Assembly (NCBI GenBank): GCA_001632425.1
Contig: KV425656.1
Coordinates: 1-64,000, forward strand
Reading direction: 5' to 3'
Length of the DNA: 64,000 nucleotides
Source: Neolentinus lepideus HHB14362 ss-1
Lineage: Eukaryota > Basidiomycota > Agaricomycetes > Gloeophyllales > Gloeophyllaceae
Part shown: in pieces, positions 12,448 through 23,926 of the stretch
Layout: every line of letters begins with the position of its first letter
How positions within the stretch are numbered: position 1 is the first letter of the stretch
Notes under the pieces: generated by a model
Database searches by the model: none
Seen by the model: only the letters and a program-made list of their open reading frames with translations
Told to the model about the DNA's origin: nothing
Made by a program: the position numbers and the translations under genes

Positions 12448-15400
12448 TTACGCGCCATTTGTCAGGTCGAGGAGCTGATCCACTACGGGGTCTGACAACG
12501 TTTCACAGTTCAGAGCATCAAACAAGGAATTGATTCGCCTGTCCAAATCATCTGCAAGGCGTTTTTGCTGAGGCTGCGGTGCAATGTCAGCGTCTATCTA
12601 TCTCCTCATCACCGACGCATTCAGGTACCCACAGGTATTGTCTGCTTCATGGCCGTCAGCTGTTCCGACAAAACGTTGTAGATCGGTTTCGCCGAATCTG
12701 GGATATGACTGCGGTCTCCGGGTGCTGCAGAGTTCAGTTTAGAATATCGCATACACAGATCTGTATTGCCAAGCTCGACTTACGATAATTTGGTCCCGCA
12801 GGCTCTTTCTTCGCGGGAGGCGCCGGCGGGCGCGACACCCCAGGAGGACCCTGAGGGGGACCAGGTGCTGATGGAGGAGGACCAACATGGTGAGCATGAG
12901 GAGGTGCCTGCATCGGAGGCTGACCAGGTCTCACGGCACCAGGTGGGGGTGCGTAATGCCCAGCTTGGGCCGGAGGCGAAATGGTTGCGGCGTACGGACC
13001 CTGCACTGCGACCTGACTTGGCGAGGGCGTTGCACGAACATACGGACCTGCTCCTGGCTGCATTGGGGGAGGAGTACCACGCGCATACGGCCCCGGAGGC
13101 GGCGGGTTCATGGCTGGTCCTGGTGGTGGCATGTGACCTCGAGGAGGGGCGAATTGAGACGGTCCCTGTCTGGGCGGTCCTTGCATCTGGGGCGGAGACA
13201 TCATCCTCTGAGGCGGCGGTGCCATATTCTGTGGGGATGCACCAGATGGCGGGCGCATCTGCGGTGGTTGAGAGTACGGCCCAGGGCCGCCAGCAGGTGG
13301 TGGAGGCATCCTCTGCCCAGCCTGAGGTGGTGGCGGAGGGCCGCTTGCTTGACGACTGCCTGAACGAGGAGGGGGAGGCAGGTTCGGAGGTTGAGACGTG
13401 AAAGGGGAGCCAGGAACTGGCCCAGGTGAGGGTGCTGCGTTTGAGAATGGAGACATTATCGGAGTAGGTTTGTTCATGTTCACAGGTGCAGGTGTGCGAC
13501 GCTCATTAATCATTGGGGCATCATTCCATCCACCATTAGCACGTTTAGGTGGCGGTGGAAGGACACTGGCACCTGGTGGTCCGCCATTGATCCGACCAGG
13601 GGTTGGTCCTTGAGGACTTGGGTTGGTGTGCAGGGGTGGAAGGTATTTCCCAGAAGTTGTGGCATACGGCGTGGGTGCTGCTGTAGGTTGGTATGGGTTC
13701 TGATAGCTGGGTTGCTGCGCGGGAGTGGGAGTATACCCGGGTCCGGAAACACCAGTCTGATAAGGATATACAGGGGCCTGAGGAACAGGTGGCTGGACAG
13801 GCTGGATAGGTGGAACAGGCGGCTGGTACTGGTTATATGGGTACGGGGACACCCCAGAAACGGGCCCTGCTAGTACCGCAGCAGCAGTAGGGGCTGGAAG
13901 CCTAGATGTGCTGGCAACGGGCACCGTCTCATTGACAGCCACAAGTAACCGTTCCTTGCCAGTCTCAAAGTCCAAGACAGACCCAAGCGAACCACTGTAC
14001 TTTGGTGGGGTCAGCTTCACGAACAAGATCGCCTCCTTGACCAATCCCTGAGCAGCAAGAAGGTCGGCATATTCGAAGTAGCGGTCGTACAACGATGAGA
14101 GCTTGTACGTTTTCGCAGAAGCGTCATCAGTCGCGCCGGAGAGATCAGAATCAACATAGTTGGAAGCGCTCCTGAACACCGTGACCTTCTCCATGAATGA
14201 CTGTAAGGCGTAAGCGTGCGCAGTATAGCGAGAAATATCAAGGGCATCTTCACGAGATGCCAGACGGGACTCCTCTTCAGCCAGCTCCTCGATCCATATG
14301 TTGACGAGCCTTTCGAGACGCCCAGCAGCAAGATACGTCAGAGTCGCGTTTTTTCTGAACTCCCGAGCCTTGTACGCAGCATCGGGGCTATCCGAACTGG
14401 CAGCAATGTGCGACTGGAATTCTAGACGTTGGCCTAACTGCTCCGCAAGGGCAGGGAACTCCTCCAGATTCGCGAAGGTACAAATAACAACAAAGATCTC
14501 TTGCCACTCCCTTAAGTCAGCATTCTGCACGATGTCAGCCAAGTCATTCGTAACGATAGACTGGAATAGCCGCAAGTATGGCGACGAGGCAGTGCACCGC
14601 TCGAAATAGACCTTTTGCGTGCGTTGGAGTAGTTCCGGTCCTCCCTTAACAGCCAGTAAGATCGCATCAGCAAAGCGGTCCGAGGACAAACACAAAGACA
14701 CCGCAGAGTCGAAGTCCCCTAGCACAAGCGCTTTGGTCACCAACTGTTCAGTCTCCGATTCGTCATTCGGATAGATCCTGAACGTGCTGCTCTTGAGGCT
14801 CTCGGAAGCGACGGACGACGGACCAGACCCAATTGTGGCAGCGACAGACGAGTCTAACGCATAATTTGTATGCGGGACATCCATCTGGTCACCCTGATTC
14901 TGTGCCAGCCCCATCGAGCTGAAGAAGTCCGCGGCAGCGTCCATCTGCGGCGTGCCTACAGCGCCCTCGTCGCCGAATAGACTGGGCACAGTTGTTGTCG
15001 TGGACTCTGCATCCGCCCGCGTGCCCTCTGTGTTCTCCGACGCAGCGCTGCCGCTGACTTCTGATGGAGTCGCTTCCAAAATCCCTGCACCACTATCCTC
15101 GTCTGATGGTGAGCGCTCAGGCTCAACGAAAGTAACAGCGGTCTGAGACTTATTCTCGTGCAGATATGTCTCAATTAAGGACTTGGGGGTCTCCGTCGCA
15201 GTGTCCGCCTCCTTTTTGAGCTTCGTGACGGCCTCAGCAACGCGGACCGCAATTTCCTCCTTCGAGAATCCAAGTAGAGTGACGAGTTCGTCCCTAGAGT
15301 TAGCCCTGAACAAGCTGCTAAGAGCCTTCCACGTGACACTTGCATCCGCATCCTGCTCCGTCGTCTGGCTCTTCTGCTCGGCAAATGAATTCAGCCCCTC

Positions 15401-17014
15401 GCCATCCATCGCACCACGCAAGTTCTGTGCGCGCTCGACGATCGTCGGTTCCGTGACGACAGTCCTGACGTGTACGACCCTGCTCTGGTTGGAGCCGTCC
15501 TTGGACTGCAAATTCGAGACTGATACCAACTTCCCACCATAGCCAAAGGAAGTCGACACGGGGCGGCGCAGCCACCTCGGCGGCTGCTTCAGTGAGAGGG
15601 TGCCCTGCGTCATGCGGGAGATACTCGGCACATCGAAGATGTCGGCGCCATCAGGAGCGGGCGTGGGCGCCTGCGCGTCTATCGAAGGCTCGTTCGTAGA
15701 CTGGACAGAATGAATGCCAATGGTGCCATCGAAGAACGCGGCAGCAAACAGATCGGGGTTCCTGGGGCACCACTGGACTTGGAATGCCCAGTTGTCTGCG
15801 GTTGGAAGCTAAGCAAGGGCTGTCAGGCTGTTGTTGCGCGCCCTGCTCGTGAAGACCTACCTCGCCGATAATTTCAGACGTGTGAGGATTCCAGCAGAGC
15901 ACCCTGTTATCCTTGCCGGCGGAAAGTAATAGATCGGGATCCTGCTTACACCATGACAATGAAAGAACACCTTTCTCGTGACCGGTAAGAATCTAGGGAA
16001 TGATCAGCCTGGGTCTATAATGGTTCAGGTCATTTTTACCTTTTCGGGGGCACGCGTGTTGCGAAGATCCCACACCATAACCACCGGCGAGGCGTCATCC
16101 TCGGAGGATGTGACCAGTCGCGTCGCCTGTACAGATGCGTCAGTGGACCAGTCGGTACACCGTTCAAATGCCTCACATTGTCAGGCTGCCATGCAACATC
16201 GCTCATTCCCCGCCGACCACCCATCATACCGCCCTGCGGCCCTCCAGCCAATGTACCAGCACCACCACCGTAAGCTAAAGCTGTTACCTCCCGCTTCCCT
16301 CTGAGATCCCAAACCACCGTATATCCCGTACTGCTGGATGTTGCAAGTACGTGAGGAACTTGGTTATTCCATGCAAGAGATGTGATCTCGTTAAGTTTCG
16401 AGCTCCGCGTTCCAGGAGAGTAGGGCTTGCTCGGGTCTTTCAGATCCCAGATGTATATCTCTCCGTTCACCCCTCCAGAGGAGAAGAGGCTGGTTTGGAT
16501 GGGATTAAAGTCGAGGCCTCGTACTGGTCCTGTATGGGTTGAGTTCCGCAGGATGAGCGACTCGTCGGCTCTGTTGAATGGTTTACGGTGAATACACGAC
16601 CCGTTCAGCGGTTCTACTCACGACGCATACTCCAGAATCTTTGCAGGGTCCCAGATGCCTAATTCTCCATTCTCCATACCCGCAGCAATAATTCCGCTCG
16701 GTCGATTTCCTTCGACATAACCCCATGCAATGCAGTTGAACCTGCGAGGACGTGGCTTCAGCACTTTGTAGATATTATTTTGACGCGCACCTCGAACTGT
16801 TTGTAATAGATCCCTTCGGCCCTACTCCCTCTCCTTCTCCACCCAAATCGAATTCATTCTTGTTCATGAAGTCAGGTGCCCATATTTCGAGCTGGCTCTC
16901 ATTGCTAAATGATTCGTCAAGTGCTCCCGACACCGTTCCCGTTGCCAGCAGCGGTAAAGAAGGTAAAGGAGACCATGCAAAGGTCGAAGTCCGATGAATT
17001 TCTTTTAGTTTCAT
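12448..17014 (-). CDS. SEC31: COPII outer-coat protein SEC31
   Basis: Eight exons, read 5' to 3' on the minus strand: 17014-16791, 16741-16622, 16570-16177, 16126-16040, 15992-15861, 15808-12784, 12724-12633, 12573-12448. They sum to 4200 nt (1399 residues). SEC31 with SEC13 forms the outer cage of COPII vesicles budding from the ER. The N-terminus [16 protein letters not shown] starts a WD40 propeller (about 1-330) with recognisable blades such as [21 protein letters not shown] and [17 protein letters not shown]. An alpha-solenoid middle region follows, then about 400 residues very rich in Pro, Gly and Gln that in this family contact SEC23/SAR1. The C-terminal helical domain contains [17 protein letters not shown] and ends [12 protein letters not shown]. 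The start lies 190 bp from the divergent GPN2 start. Confidence 0.96.
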
Positions 17015-17204
17015 AGTTAGAGAAGACGATAAGAAGGTACACCGCTACTATACGTGTCGCGCATGTCGGTGCAGTATTGTCAGGCGTCACTATACCGTGG
17101 GAGTTTACAGTTAGGGCAGGCTCAAGGGACATTGTACTCCTGGAACAAGAGGCTTTTTGGTTTAACTTTCTGTCTTTACACTGGTCAGGACTCCGCCGCT
17201 ACAA
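17015..17204. promoter_or_regulatory. Short bidirectional promoter SEC31/GPN2
   Basis: The ATGs of the two divergent genes are only 190 bp apart, so their promoters must overlap or be shared. No specific binding motif could be assigned with confidence. Confidence 0.55.
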
Positions 17205-18410
17205 ATGCCCTTCGGCGAGATTGTGTGCGGCTCTCCAGGGAGTGGTAAATCCACCTATTGCTATGGAAAATATCAACTTTACACTGCACTGAATCGACCG
17301 GTCGCTGTGGTGAACTTGGATCCTGCTAACGAAAATATTCCATATCCCTGCGCAATCGACATTTCCTCCCTGATTACCCTCGACGACGTAATGGAAGAAC
17401 ACGAGCTAGGACCTAATGGCGGAATGCTCTACTGCATGGAATATTTGGAAACAAACTATGATTGGCTAGAGAGTCGACTGAAGGAGCTTGGAAATGACGT
17501 CTACATCCTTTTCGATATTCCAGGACAGGTGGAATTGAGTACGAACCACGAGAGTCTGAAGAGTATCATCGCAAAATTGGGCAAGAGCGGATTCAGGGTA
17601 TGTCTACTTGTACACGTCTGTCTCCTACCTAGTTCACGGAGGGTTAAAGCTAGCCGCAGTACACCTCTGTGACGCGCACTACATAACGGATGCATCAAAA
17701 TATGTCTCAATATTGCTGCTATCTTTAAGAGCAATGTTGCACCTGGAACTGCCACACATAAATGTGCTGTCCAAGATTGACCTTATAACGCAATATGGTG
17801 ACCTGGGTAAGCGCCACACCCGTAGACGATGTTGACTCACGCTGAGAGATATGTCAGACTTCAATCTGGATTTCTACACCGAAGTTCAAGACCTTTCGTA
17901 TCTTGAGAACTCCTTATCGCAATCTACTCCCCGATACACAGCCTTGAATATGGCTGTCTGCTCGCTCATCGAAGACTATGGTCTAGTAGGCTTCGAGACA
18001 CTGGCTGTCGAGGTAAGTTTTTACTACAATATTCTGAACATCATTCCTGACTCTTGTCCATACCTCCCGACGATATTTAGGACAAACATTCGATGCTCCA
18101 TCTAATGCGAGTAGTAGACCGAGCAGTTGGCTGTGTCTTCGCCCCCCCAGCGAATGCAGCTGGCCCTCCAGGTATCGTCTCTACTTCCAACGCACCTAGT
18201 GCACGGCCGAATGAGTACGGACTTTTTTCATCCGCTATTGGGCCTCTCCAGGGCGTCCGGAGTGATGTTAGAGACGTGCAAGAGCGGTGGATTGACGCCA
18301 AGGAAGAATGGGACGCGTTCGAGCGTACGCAATGGAGACGAGAAGGTGAGATGGTCCGCGATGAAGCGGCGAAGAAGAGTAAAATTAGAGAACGGCGTAA
18401 GGTAGTCTAG
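17205..18410 (+). CDS. GPN2: GPN-loop GTPase 2
   Basis: Four exons (17205-17597, 17650-17806, 17858-18012, 18081-18410) give 344 residues. GPN GTPases assist RNA polymerase II assembly and nuclear import. The protein starts MPFGEIVCGSPGSGKST (P-loop at ~9-16), then VVNLDPANENIPYPC, and the family-defining Gly-Pro-Asn loop in ELGPNGGMLYCMEYL (~75-80). FDIPGQVEL is the switch II region and NVLSKIDL the base-recognition motif. The C-terminal ~100 residues are charged and end KIRERRKVV. The YxxLGPNGG context and length fit GPN2 better than GPN1 or GPN3. Introns are GT-AG and 49-68 nt long. Confidence 0.93.
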
Positions 18411-18571
18411 GTAAGGAGTCCCGCGATAGTTCATGTGTAGCACTAGTCTCTTTTCCTTTGTCAATGCACTGTATGTTCCTCCCTGGTATATATGTACATC
18501 AGGCTTCGCCCGTCAGAGGCACTGTAGTCATACCCTTTTGTGCGATTCAGTAAGTCTTGTCATGCTCCACT

Positions 18572-20030
18572 TCAGGCTGCATCCTCATCCTTAACATCGT
18601 CCATGGTTAGCAGAGACGCAGGTAAGGATTCGGGTGGAACCTCAGGCATCTCGTCAGTCTTTAGCAAGGTAATTGTGGCGAAGGTATCAGTGTTGAGGGT
18701 CCCTGCTTTCATCTGTTCGACCAAGTTATGCAGCGTAGTGAACAGTCTGACCTTATCCGGGAGCTAAGAGCTTCTGTTAGCGGCTCTCGCTGGACAGACA
18801 AAAAAGCAAAAGCAGACCTGATGACTGACCACTCTTCCCGAAGTGCTAGGCACAACAAAGAGTAGTGTTTTATCCACTGCATCATGTTCATCTAAATAAC
18901 ATTGTTGCGTCAGTGGCGATATTCCCGAAACTCGAGAACTCAGCTAGCCTAAGCTTGGGTGAACAATCTTGTACGGTTGCATCCCGTAGCCCTCATTCTT
19001 GTTCTTGTTACCTTTCTTCCCTGGACGCTTTGGAGTCCCGGGCCTAGGAGAGAGCGCACTAGGTTCGCAGAGCATTTGCAATCCTTTTTCGACACATAAC
19101 CACATGCTCCGCCCGACGAAGCACACCATGCGCGGGCGCCATTTCCGCACCTTGTCTAGGAAAATGGGGACTGACGCGACCATTTCTGCTCGGGATAGCT
19201 CAGCTTGCTAATAGGAATGGTAAGGAAAAAAGTGAAACGGGAGCTGAGATTACTTGCCTCTATTGAAGGACGGTCAACGAGATTAGTCTTCGGACATAAT
19301 TAATATAGCTCTTAGTAATACTTGACGGGCGTACCAAACCAAGGTTATATTCAGATGGCAGAGTAAAATCCGCTGTAGGCGAGACAAGCGTAGGTGTTAA
19401 GCCTGTGCGATGATGAACTCACTGTGATTTCGTGACCGTATATGTGGCGTACCCGACTGGTGCAAACATTTCCAAAAGTGATTTGTCGGATTAGCAAAGT
19501 GGTGACCTTTCTCTGCGGACATGTACCCAGGGCTTAAGACGTCGTGTCTGAATGTCACATGCTACTCTCTGACCGGAGAATTGACGAAATTCTCACTTAA
19601 TTCCGCAGAACATAACTAGAAGGCAGTATAAAAAACTAAATCAAATATATGCGAATTATTTGATTGCGTACGTACCATCTAGAGCCTCCTTCAAATAGTC
19701 TTGGAGGACATTGAGATGAGCATATGTCTCGGGAGCCGCATACGCTCTCTTCGACTTCAGTTTCTTCGGGGTCAACAATATTTTCTCCTTAGAATCTAGG
19801 GTATTATTGTCCAGCGCAGTTGCACGCCGCTTTTGGGGCGTAGCCGGAGAACTAGAGGACGCAACTTGCGTAACTCTCCCTGCTCTAGATCTAGGACTTG
19901 GTGATTCGATGTAAGCGAATTGAGAAATCGAGGAGCGCAAGTCTAGCGCTGCATTCTCGGTTTCCGCTACTTCTGAATCGTCTAGAGATTTCCCAGCCTG
20001 GACTTTGGTTGTAGTGGATTCCGAAGTCAT
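18572..20030 (-). CDS. G/T(U)-mismatch DNA glycosylase, TDG/MUG family
   Basis: Eight exons, minus strand: 20030-19676, 19615-19597, 19532-19453, 19372-19335, 19287-19254, 19203-18955, 18891-18818, 18763-18572; 1041 nt, 346 residues. The enzyme removes thymine or uracil from mismatches to start base-excision repair. After a disordered ~100-residue N-terminus comes PETYAHLNVLQDYLKEALD, then the active-site motif FCGINPG, then EKGHHFANPTNHFWKCLHQSG, FTLPSEYNLGLTNLVDRPS and LFVVPSTSGRVVSHQ, all typical of the family. The catalytic Asn of GINPG is split between a 19-nt exon (19597-19615) and the next exon. The intron at 18892-18954 has no GT donor in the right phase and fits only a GC-AG border (A|GC); the in-frame TAG at 18944-18946 lies inside it. 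The 19204-19253 intron has an alternative GC-AG reading as well, but a GT-AG one works. Convergent with GPN2. Confidence 0.87.
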
Positions 20031-20360
20031 GTCTAGGCTGGTTATGAGTATAACGAAACGAGGTGGCTACTAGTACTAGCGCTGAAAATTAGACTGAAAC
20101 CTGCCCGGGCTCGCCGTCCTTCGAACCGAACTCGAGGGCACCTAAGGTCCTTTTCGCTCTTTGTTACGGCATCCCCAACCCCTCCGCTCCGTCGCTCGCA
20201 AAGCGATGCAATGGCCGGTTCTAGTTCTTCCAAAGTTCTTCTAGACAATAATCGTGAAAATTGACGGTCATGATTCGCAATTCTGACAAATCGACGTATG
20301 CCTCCGGCGGCAACTTACGATTTTAAACCTTCACCATCCGCACTGTAATATTTGAAGAAC
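20031..20360. promoter_or_regulatory. Divergent promoter region TDG/FSH1-like hydrolase
   Basis: The ATGs of the two divergent genes are 330 bp apart. No motif was assigned. Confidence 0.45.
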
Positions 20361-21580
20361 ATGGCATCTGCTACCAGGAAGATTCTGATGTTGCATGGGT
20401 AAATAGATACAATGTTACACAGCGTCCTGAATCATGTACTAACAACTGTATGTTGCAGGTACTCCCAGAATGCGAATATCTTTAGCAAACGGGTGTGTGA
20501 TGCTCTAGTAGACAAGAAGATCATATCAGGAATCATCCATGGATAGATGGCAGCGATACGGAAGTCCATGGCGAAGGAGAACGTGGAATTTGGTGCGTGC
20601 GATCCTGTCACAAGATACATCAAATTGACGATTATACAAAGTCTTCGTGGATGGTCCTATAGTGCTGCAACCTGCAGACATCCCAAGTAACTGGGGTGTG
20701 CCGTTGGAGGCACTGGGCGCTGCTGAAGCAGCAGCCGCGGAGGAGGATCCAGCATTGACACCGCGAGGATGGTGGAGGGCGAATCCAGATAGGACGAGCA
20801 CCTCGGGACTGGAAGACAGTATAACGCTCTTGAGAGATATTCTTAAGCGGGATCGATACGAGGTGGGTCAAATAGTCCACCGTTTAGTAATCCGATACAG
20901 AGCTAATGTCCTGTTCTCCCAGGGTATATTCGGTTTCAGGTATGTGAAGTCGCACATGTCCTTGCCTCCATGCAAATCGAATAGAACCTACTAGTCAGGG
21001 AGCTGCCATGGCTGCTATTATCTCGGTAATGGTATGCTATGTTCTAGTATCCACGAGATGCGATATCTTATATATTCATTGTCAGCTAGAGAAGCCTGAA
21101 ATCCATTCACCATTTCTAGTCGACGGCAAGGCGCCGCATCCGCCTCTGTATGTTACTGCCCCCCATCGTAATTCTATCACTCATGGCATCACATAGATCA
21201 TTCTGCGTGGTCGTCTGCGGCTTCCGCCCTGAGGGATCGTTGTGTGATGGCCTTTTCACACTGCCCTTCTCGACCCCCACTCTGCACATCCTTGGAAAAG
21301 GCGACGTTATCGTCGTTGAGGAACGGAGTCAGGCACTGATTGATCTCTCTTCGAATAAGAGGGTGTTGGTACATGATGGCGGTCAGGATCTTGGACTACT
21401 CTCTGTGGTGGAATTTGAAGCGCTGATCGATCCTTCAAAGGCCACTTCGTCCCGCTGAAAGCGAGTTGGCGAAACTTCTTTAAGGAGTACTTCCTCAAAC
21501 CCAGCTGGGATATCCCTACGCCTGCGGGTGCTATCAGCAGCTCAACCAACGACGGGCCCCCTGGCATAGATGGCAATTAA
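20361..21580 (+). CDS. FSH1-family serine hydrolase (alpha/beta fold)
   Basis: Nine small exons (20361-20398, 20459-20492, 20547-20592, 20642-20862, 20923-20939, 20995-21031, 21086-21147, 21197-21381, 21441-21580) give 780 nt, 259 residues. FSH1 proteins are small fungal esterase-like hydrolases. Motifs in order: KILMLHGYSQNANIFSKR at the N-terminus, VEFVFVDGPIVLQPADI, TPRGWWRA, the nucleophile elbow GIFGFSQGAAMAA, FSTPTLHILGKGD, and the His motif VLVHDGGHFVPLK. The Ser and His of the triad are visible; the Asp is probably in GKGD. The elbow is assembled from a 17-nt exon (20923-20939) plus the next exon, the Ser codon itself being split. The substrate is unknown. A decayed relative lies directly downstream. 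Confidence 0.9.
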
Positions 21581-22018
21581 CATTAGATGACTGAACGACC
21601 TTTATAGAGGGATGCGCCTTCGTACGTCCGTAGATTTCTCATTCTGTGACGTGCCTAGGATCATCCAGAGCGGACAAGGCTTATCATTATTAGAATACTC
21701 CATAGAAATGCGCGAATGAACTCACAAGCATCTCGAGCTCGGGAGTCTTGTGCCTCTTTACATCACCAGCGAATTGTCTCCCATTTTCACCTTGCACAGC
21801 ATGAAGATGTGTTGCATGGTTGACGGCCTAACTTCAACCATTGCCGCAGTACCCGCACCATAGACAAACATCTGGATTTTTGGAGTATACTCTGCACCCG
21901 GGGTCTCGAAGAGCGCTACTCAATATTTGATGCCGTAAGTACAACGGCAACCAACACTCGTGAAATACTTGTATTGCACAAAGTTGAATGCTTTCGTCAC
22001 TGCTTCACTTACGCTTTG
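21581..22018. other. Intergenic region between FSH1-like gene and its decayed copy
   Basis: No supported coding sequence. This 438-bp segment probably contains the 3' UTR of the hydrolase and possibly the eroded promoter of the downstream pseudogene. Confidence 0.4.
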
Positions 22019-22885
22019 GATCGATGTCGGGAAGTTACTACCAGAATGCCGATCTTTTCAGCAAATGGGTAAGTCGCCAAGATACAGACAGACAAGTTGT
22101 AAGCTGAAGTCCATCTATCGTACACTACATTGTTTACACTCATTGAGAAAGCATGCACTCCGGACAACGTCGAGTTTGGTAAGTTTTGTCCCTCCTGCGG
22201 CAGTTCGCCAGGATTCACTGAAACACACGTCTAGTGTCTCTCGGTAAAGTTGTGGCTTTGCAAGATCACAACATACTCAGCGGCATAATCCCGCCTCCAA
22301 ACCTCCCGTCCGTTACGAGACGCAGGCCTTGATCCCACGAGGATGGTGGAAAGCTTTCCAGGGTCCTACGGGAATAAATGGGTTGTGAAGCTCGCTGATG
22401 TCTTGAAGAAAGGCAAGTTCGAGCCAACTGGTCCACATATCCCACAACTCTGTGAGCGTCACGTAGGTTGACGTTCTTACGAATAGAGGGTATACTTGGC
22501 TTCAGGGAAGGTTTATCTTCTAACAATCAATACTGAAGGATCTATGACAGTCACGGAGCTTCTACAGTAGTAATTCACGCTGTACCGGTGCGAAGTCGAG
22601 ATTGTACCTGGGGAGCTACCGCAATCATGTCATGACTGCTCGTAGCTGAAACGACCGGGCGTGCGCCATGTATGCACTGAATCCTCCTTTGTTAGTGACT
22701 CTCTAAAAACAGCGCATTTCTGCGTGTCCAGTATATTGCCCTTTTCCCTGCAGACAGGCGCTCTGCTATACTCGCAGTACACGACCTCGACTCTTCACAT
22801 TCAAGGCACAGCCTCCATCTGGTCCCATAACGCCCAATGAAGCGAATGAAGCCGTTATGAATACCTCCGTCAATAAGAAATGCTT
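22019..22885 (+). pseudogene. Decayed FSH1-family hydrolase copy
   Basis: Fragments of the upstream hydrolase can be followed in order but not in one frame. YYQNADLFSKW (about 22030-22065) is followed by a GTAAGT. NVEFG (~22165) is followed by GTAAGT. A VVALQDHNI-like piece comes next, then LIPRGWWKA (~22328-22358) and KLADVLKKGKFE (~22385-22425). GILGFR (~22490) follows, where the parent reads GIFGFS. A TTSTLHIQG-like stretch near 22780-22810 matches the parent's FSTPTLHILG, and NTSVNKKCFAHKNG (~22860-22890) matches its LSSNKRVLVHDGG. Stops and frame changes occur in between. The splice donor at the nucleophile elbow (parent AG|GTATGT) reads AGGGAAGG, so the catalytic Ser is not encoded. This is most likely a tandem duplicate or an old relative that has lost function. 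Confidence 0.72.
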
Positions 22886-23926
22886 CGCTCATAAGAATGG
22901 TGTCTATCTCTCGATCTATGCTGCGGGCAGCTAGTGACGCTACTAGTGCATGTCATAGCATTCGGAGATGATAGGCTGCAGTTGCTCAGGAGATACTTCG
23001 GTCACCCTATTGAAGAGTTGGCCTTGTGAGTGTGGTCCTGGCCTAACATTTGACAGGCTGAAAGGTGTATCTTTCGTGTCCAGGTGGCCCGTCCGCTGGA
23101 TCATCCACTCCAAGATCCAAGCTAGAGTGTAGAGGATGTCCAGCAAGGAAGGCGCCAGCAGAATGGAAACAAGTATAGAAGAGGACCCGAAATCGGCGTA
23201 GCACGAGGACAGGTACGATTTCGCGGTGTGGGGGGAGAGGCAGTTACGGTGCCGAAATACGGAGGTGGCGCAGGTCACAATCGGGTGGCAAGCCGCAACC
23301 GGGGCTCTGAGCACGGCGGGTGTCCATACACATGGCGTGGTGTCGAGGCTACAAGCCGAATTACGGACTACATCACACTATGCTAAACGCACAGGGCAGT
23401 GGTGTGTGGGTCGAAAAAGAGTGTACCCTACCCAACGGCGAAGGAAAAAGGCACGGAGAGAGAGGGCTGACGCGTCCTGCTGAACCTTAAGAGAAAACGA
23501 GAAGCACTAATCACGCAGGCGCTTCCGCCGCATGCACACCTACCTTGGATGAGCACAAGCTCGAGCCGCTCGTTCATCGCTCCACACCAATGAAACGAGA
23601 GGAGTATTGAAAAGCTCCGAGACATACTTAACGACCTGTCCAAGGTAACGGCTATTACCGAAGGAGGTTCAGGCAATTTCGCTCCCCAACTGGCTTGTAT
23701 GAGACAGCGTCACGACCGCCCGTCGGATTTCAATAATGCTACGGGATGCACCTCATCCGCCTTCGTGTGCCTCAGCCTGTAGTACGTACCGCATCACTGC
23801 TTACTGACTATATATGACAGCGCATTTCGCGTGGCAATCTCAGGTTATGTGAGGAAAACCGACAGACGTGACAGGCAAATGATAGATACGCAACGAGTGC
23901 TGGACCCAGGCAGTTCACCATTTGTT
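22886..23926. other. Intergenic region upstream of the CFT1 3' end
   Basis: About 1 kb with no recognised gene. A 123-codon frame on the minus strand (22943-23314) has no motif, no splice context and unremarkable composition, so I do not call it. Confidence 0.4.

Noticed and set aside
12766..13401. Long plus-strand open frames opposite SEC31 (12766-13401 and others)
   Set aside because: They are shadows of the Pro/Gly/Gln-rich SEC31 coding sequence on the other strand; composition is odd and no motif is present.
19204..19257. GC-AG reading of a second TDG intron (GAG|GCAAGT)
   Set aside because: A GT-AG alternative (GCAA|GTAATC with acceptor GCAAG) keeps frame and gives a family-like sequence, so no unusual border is needed.
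22943..23314. 123-codon minus-strand frame between the pseudogene and CFT1
   Set aside because: No motif, no splice context and no homology recognised; likely chance.
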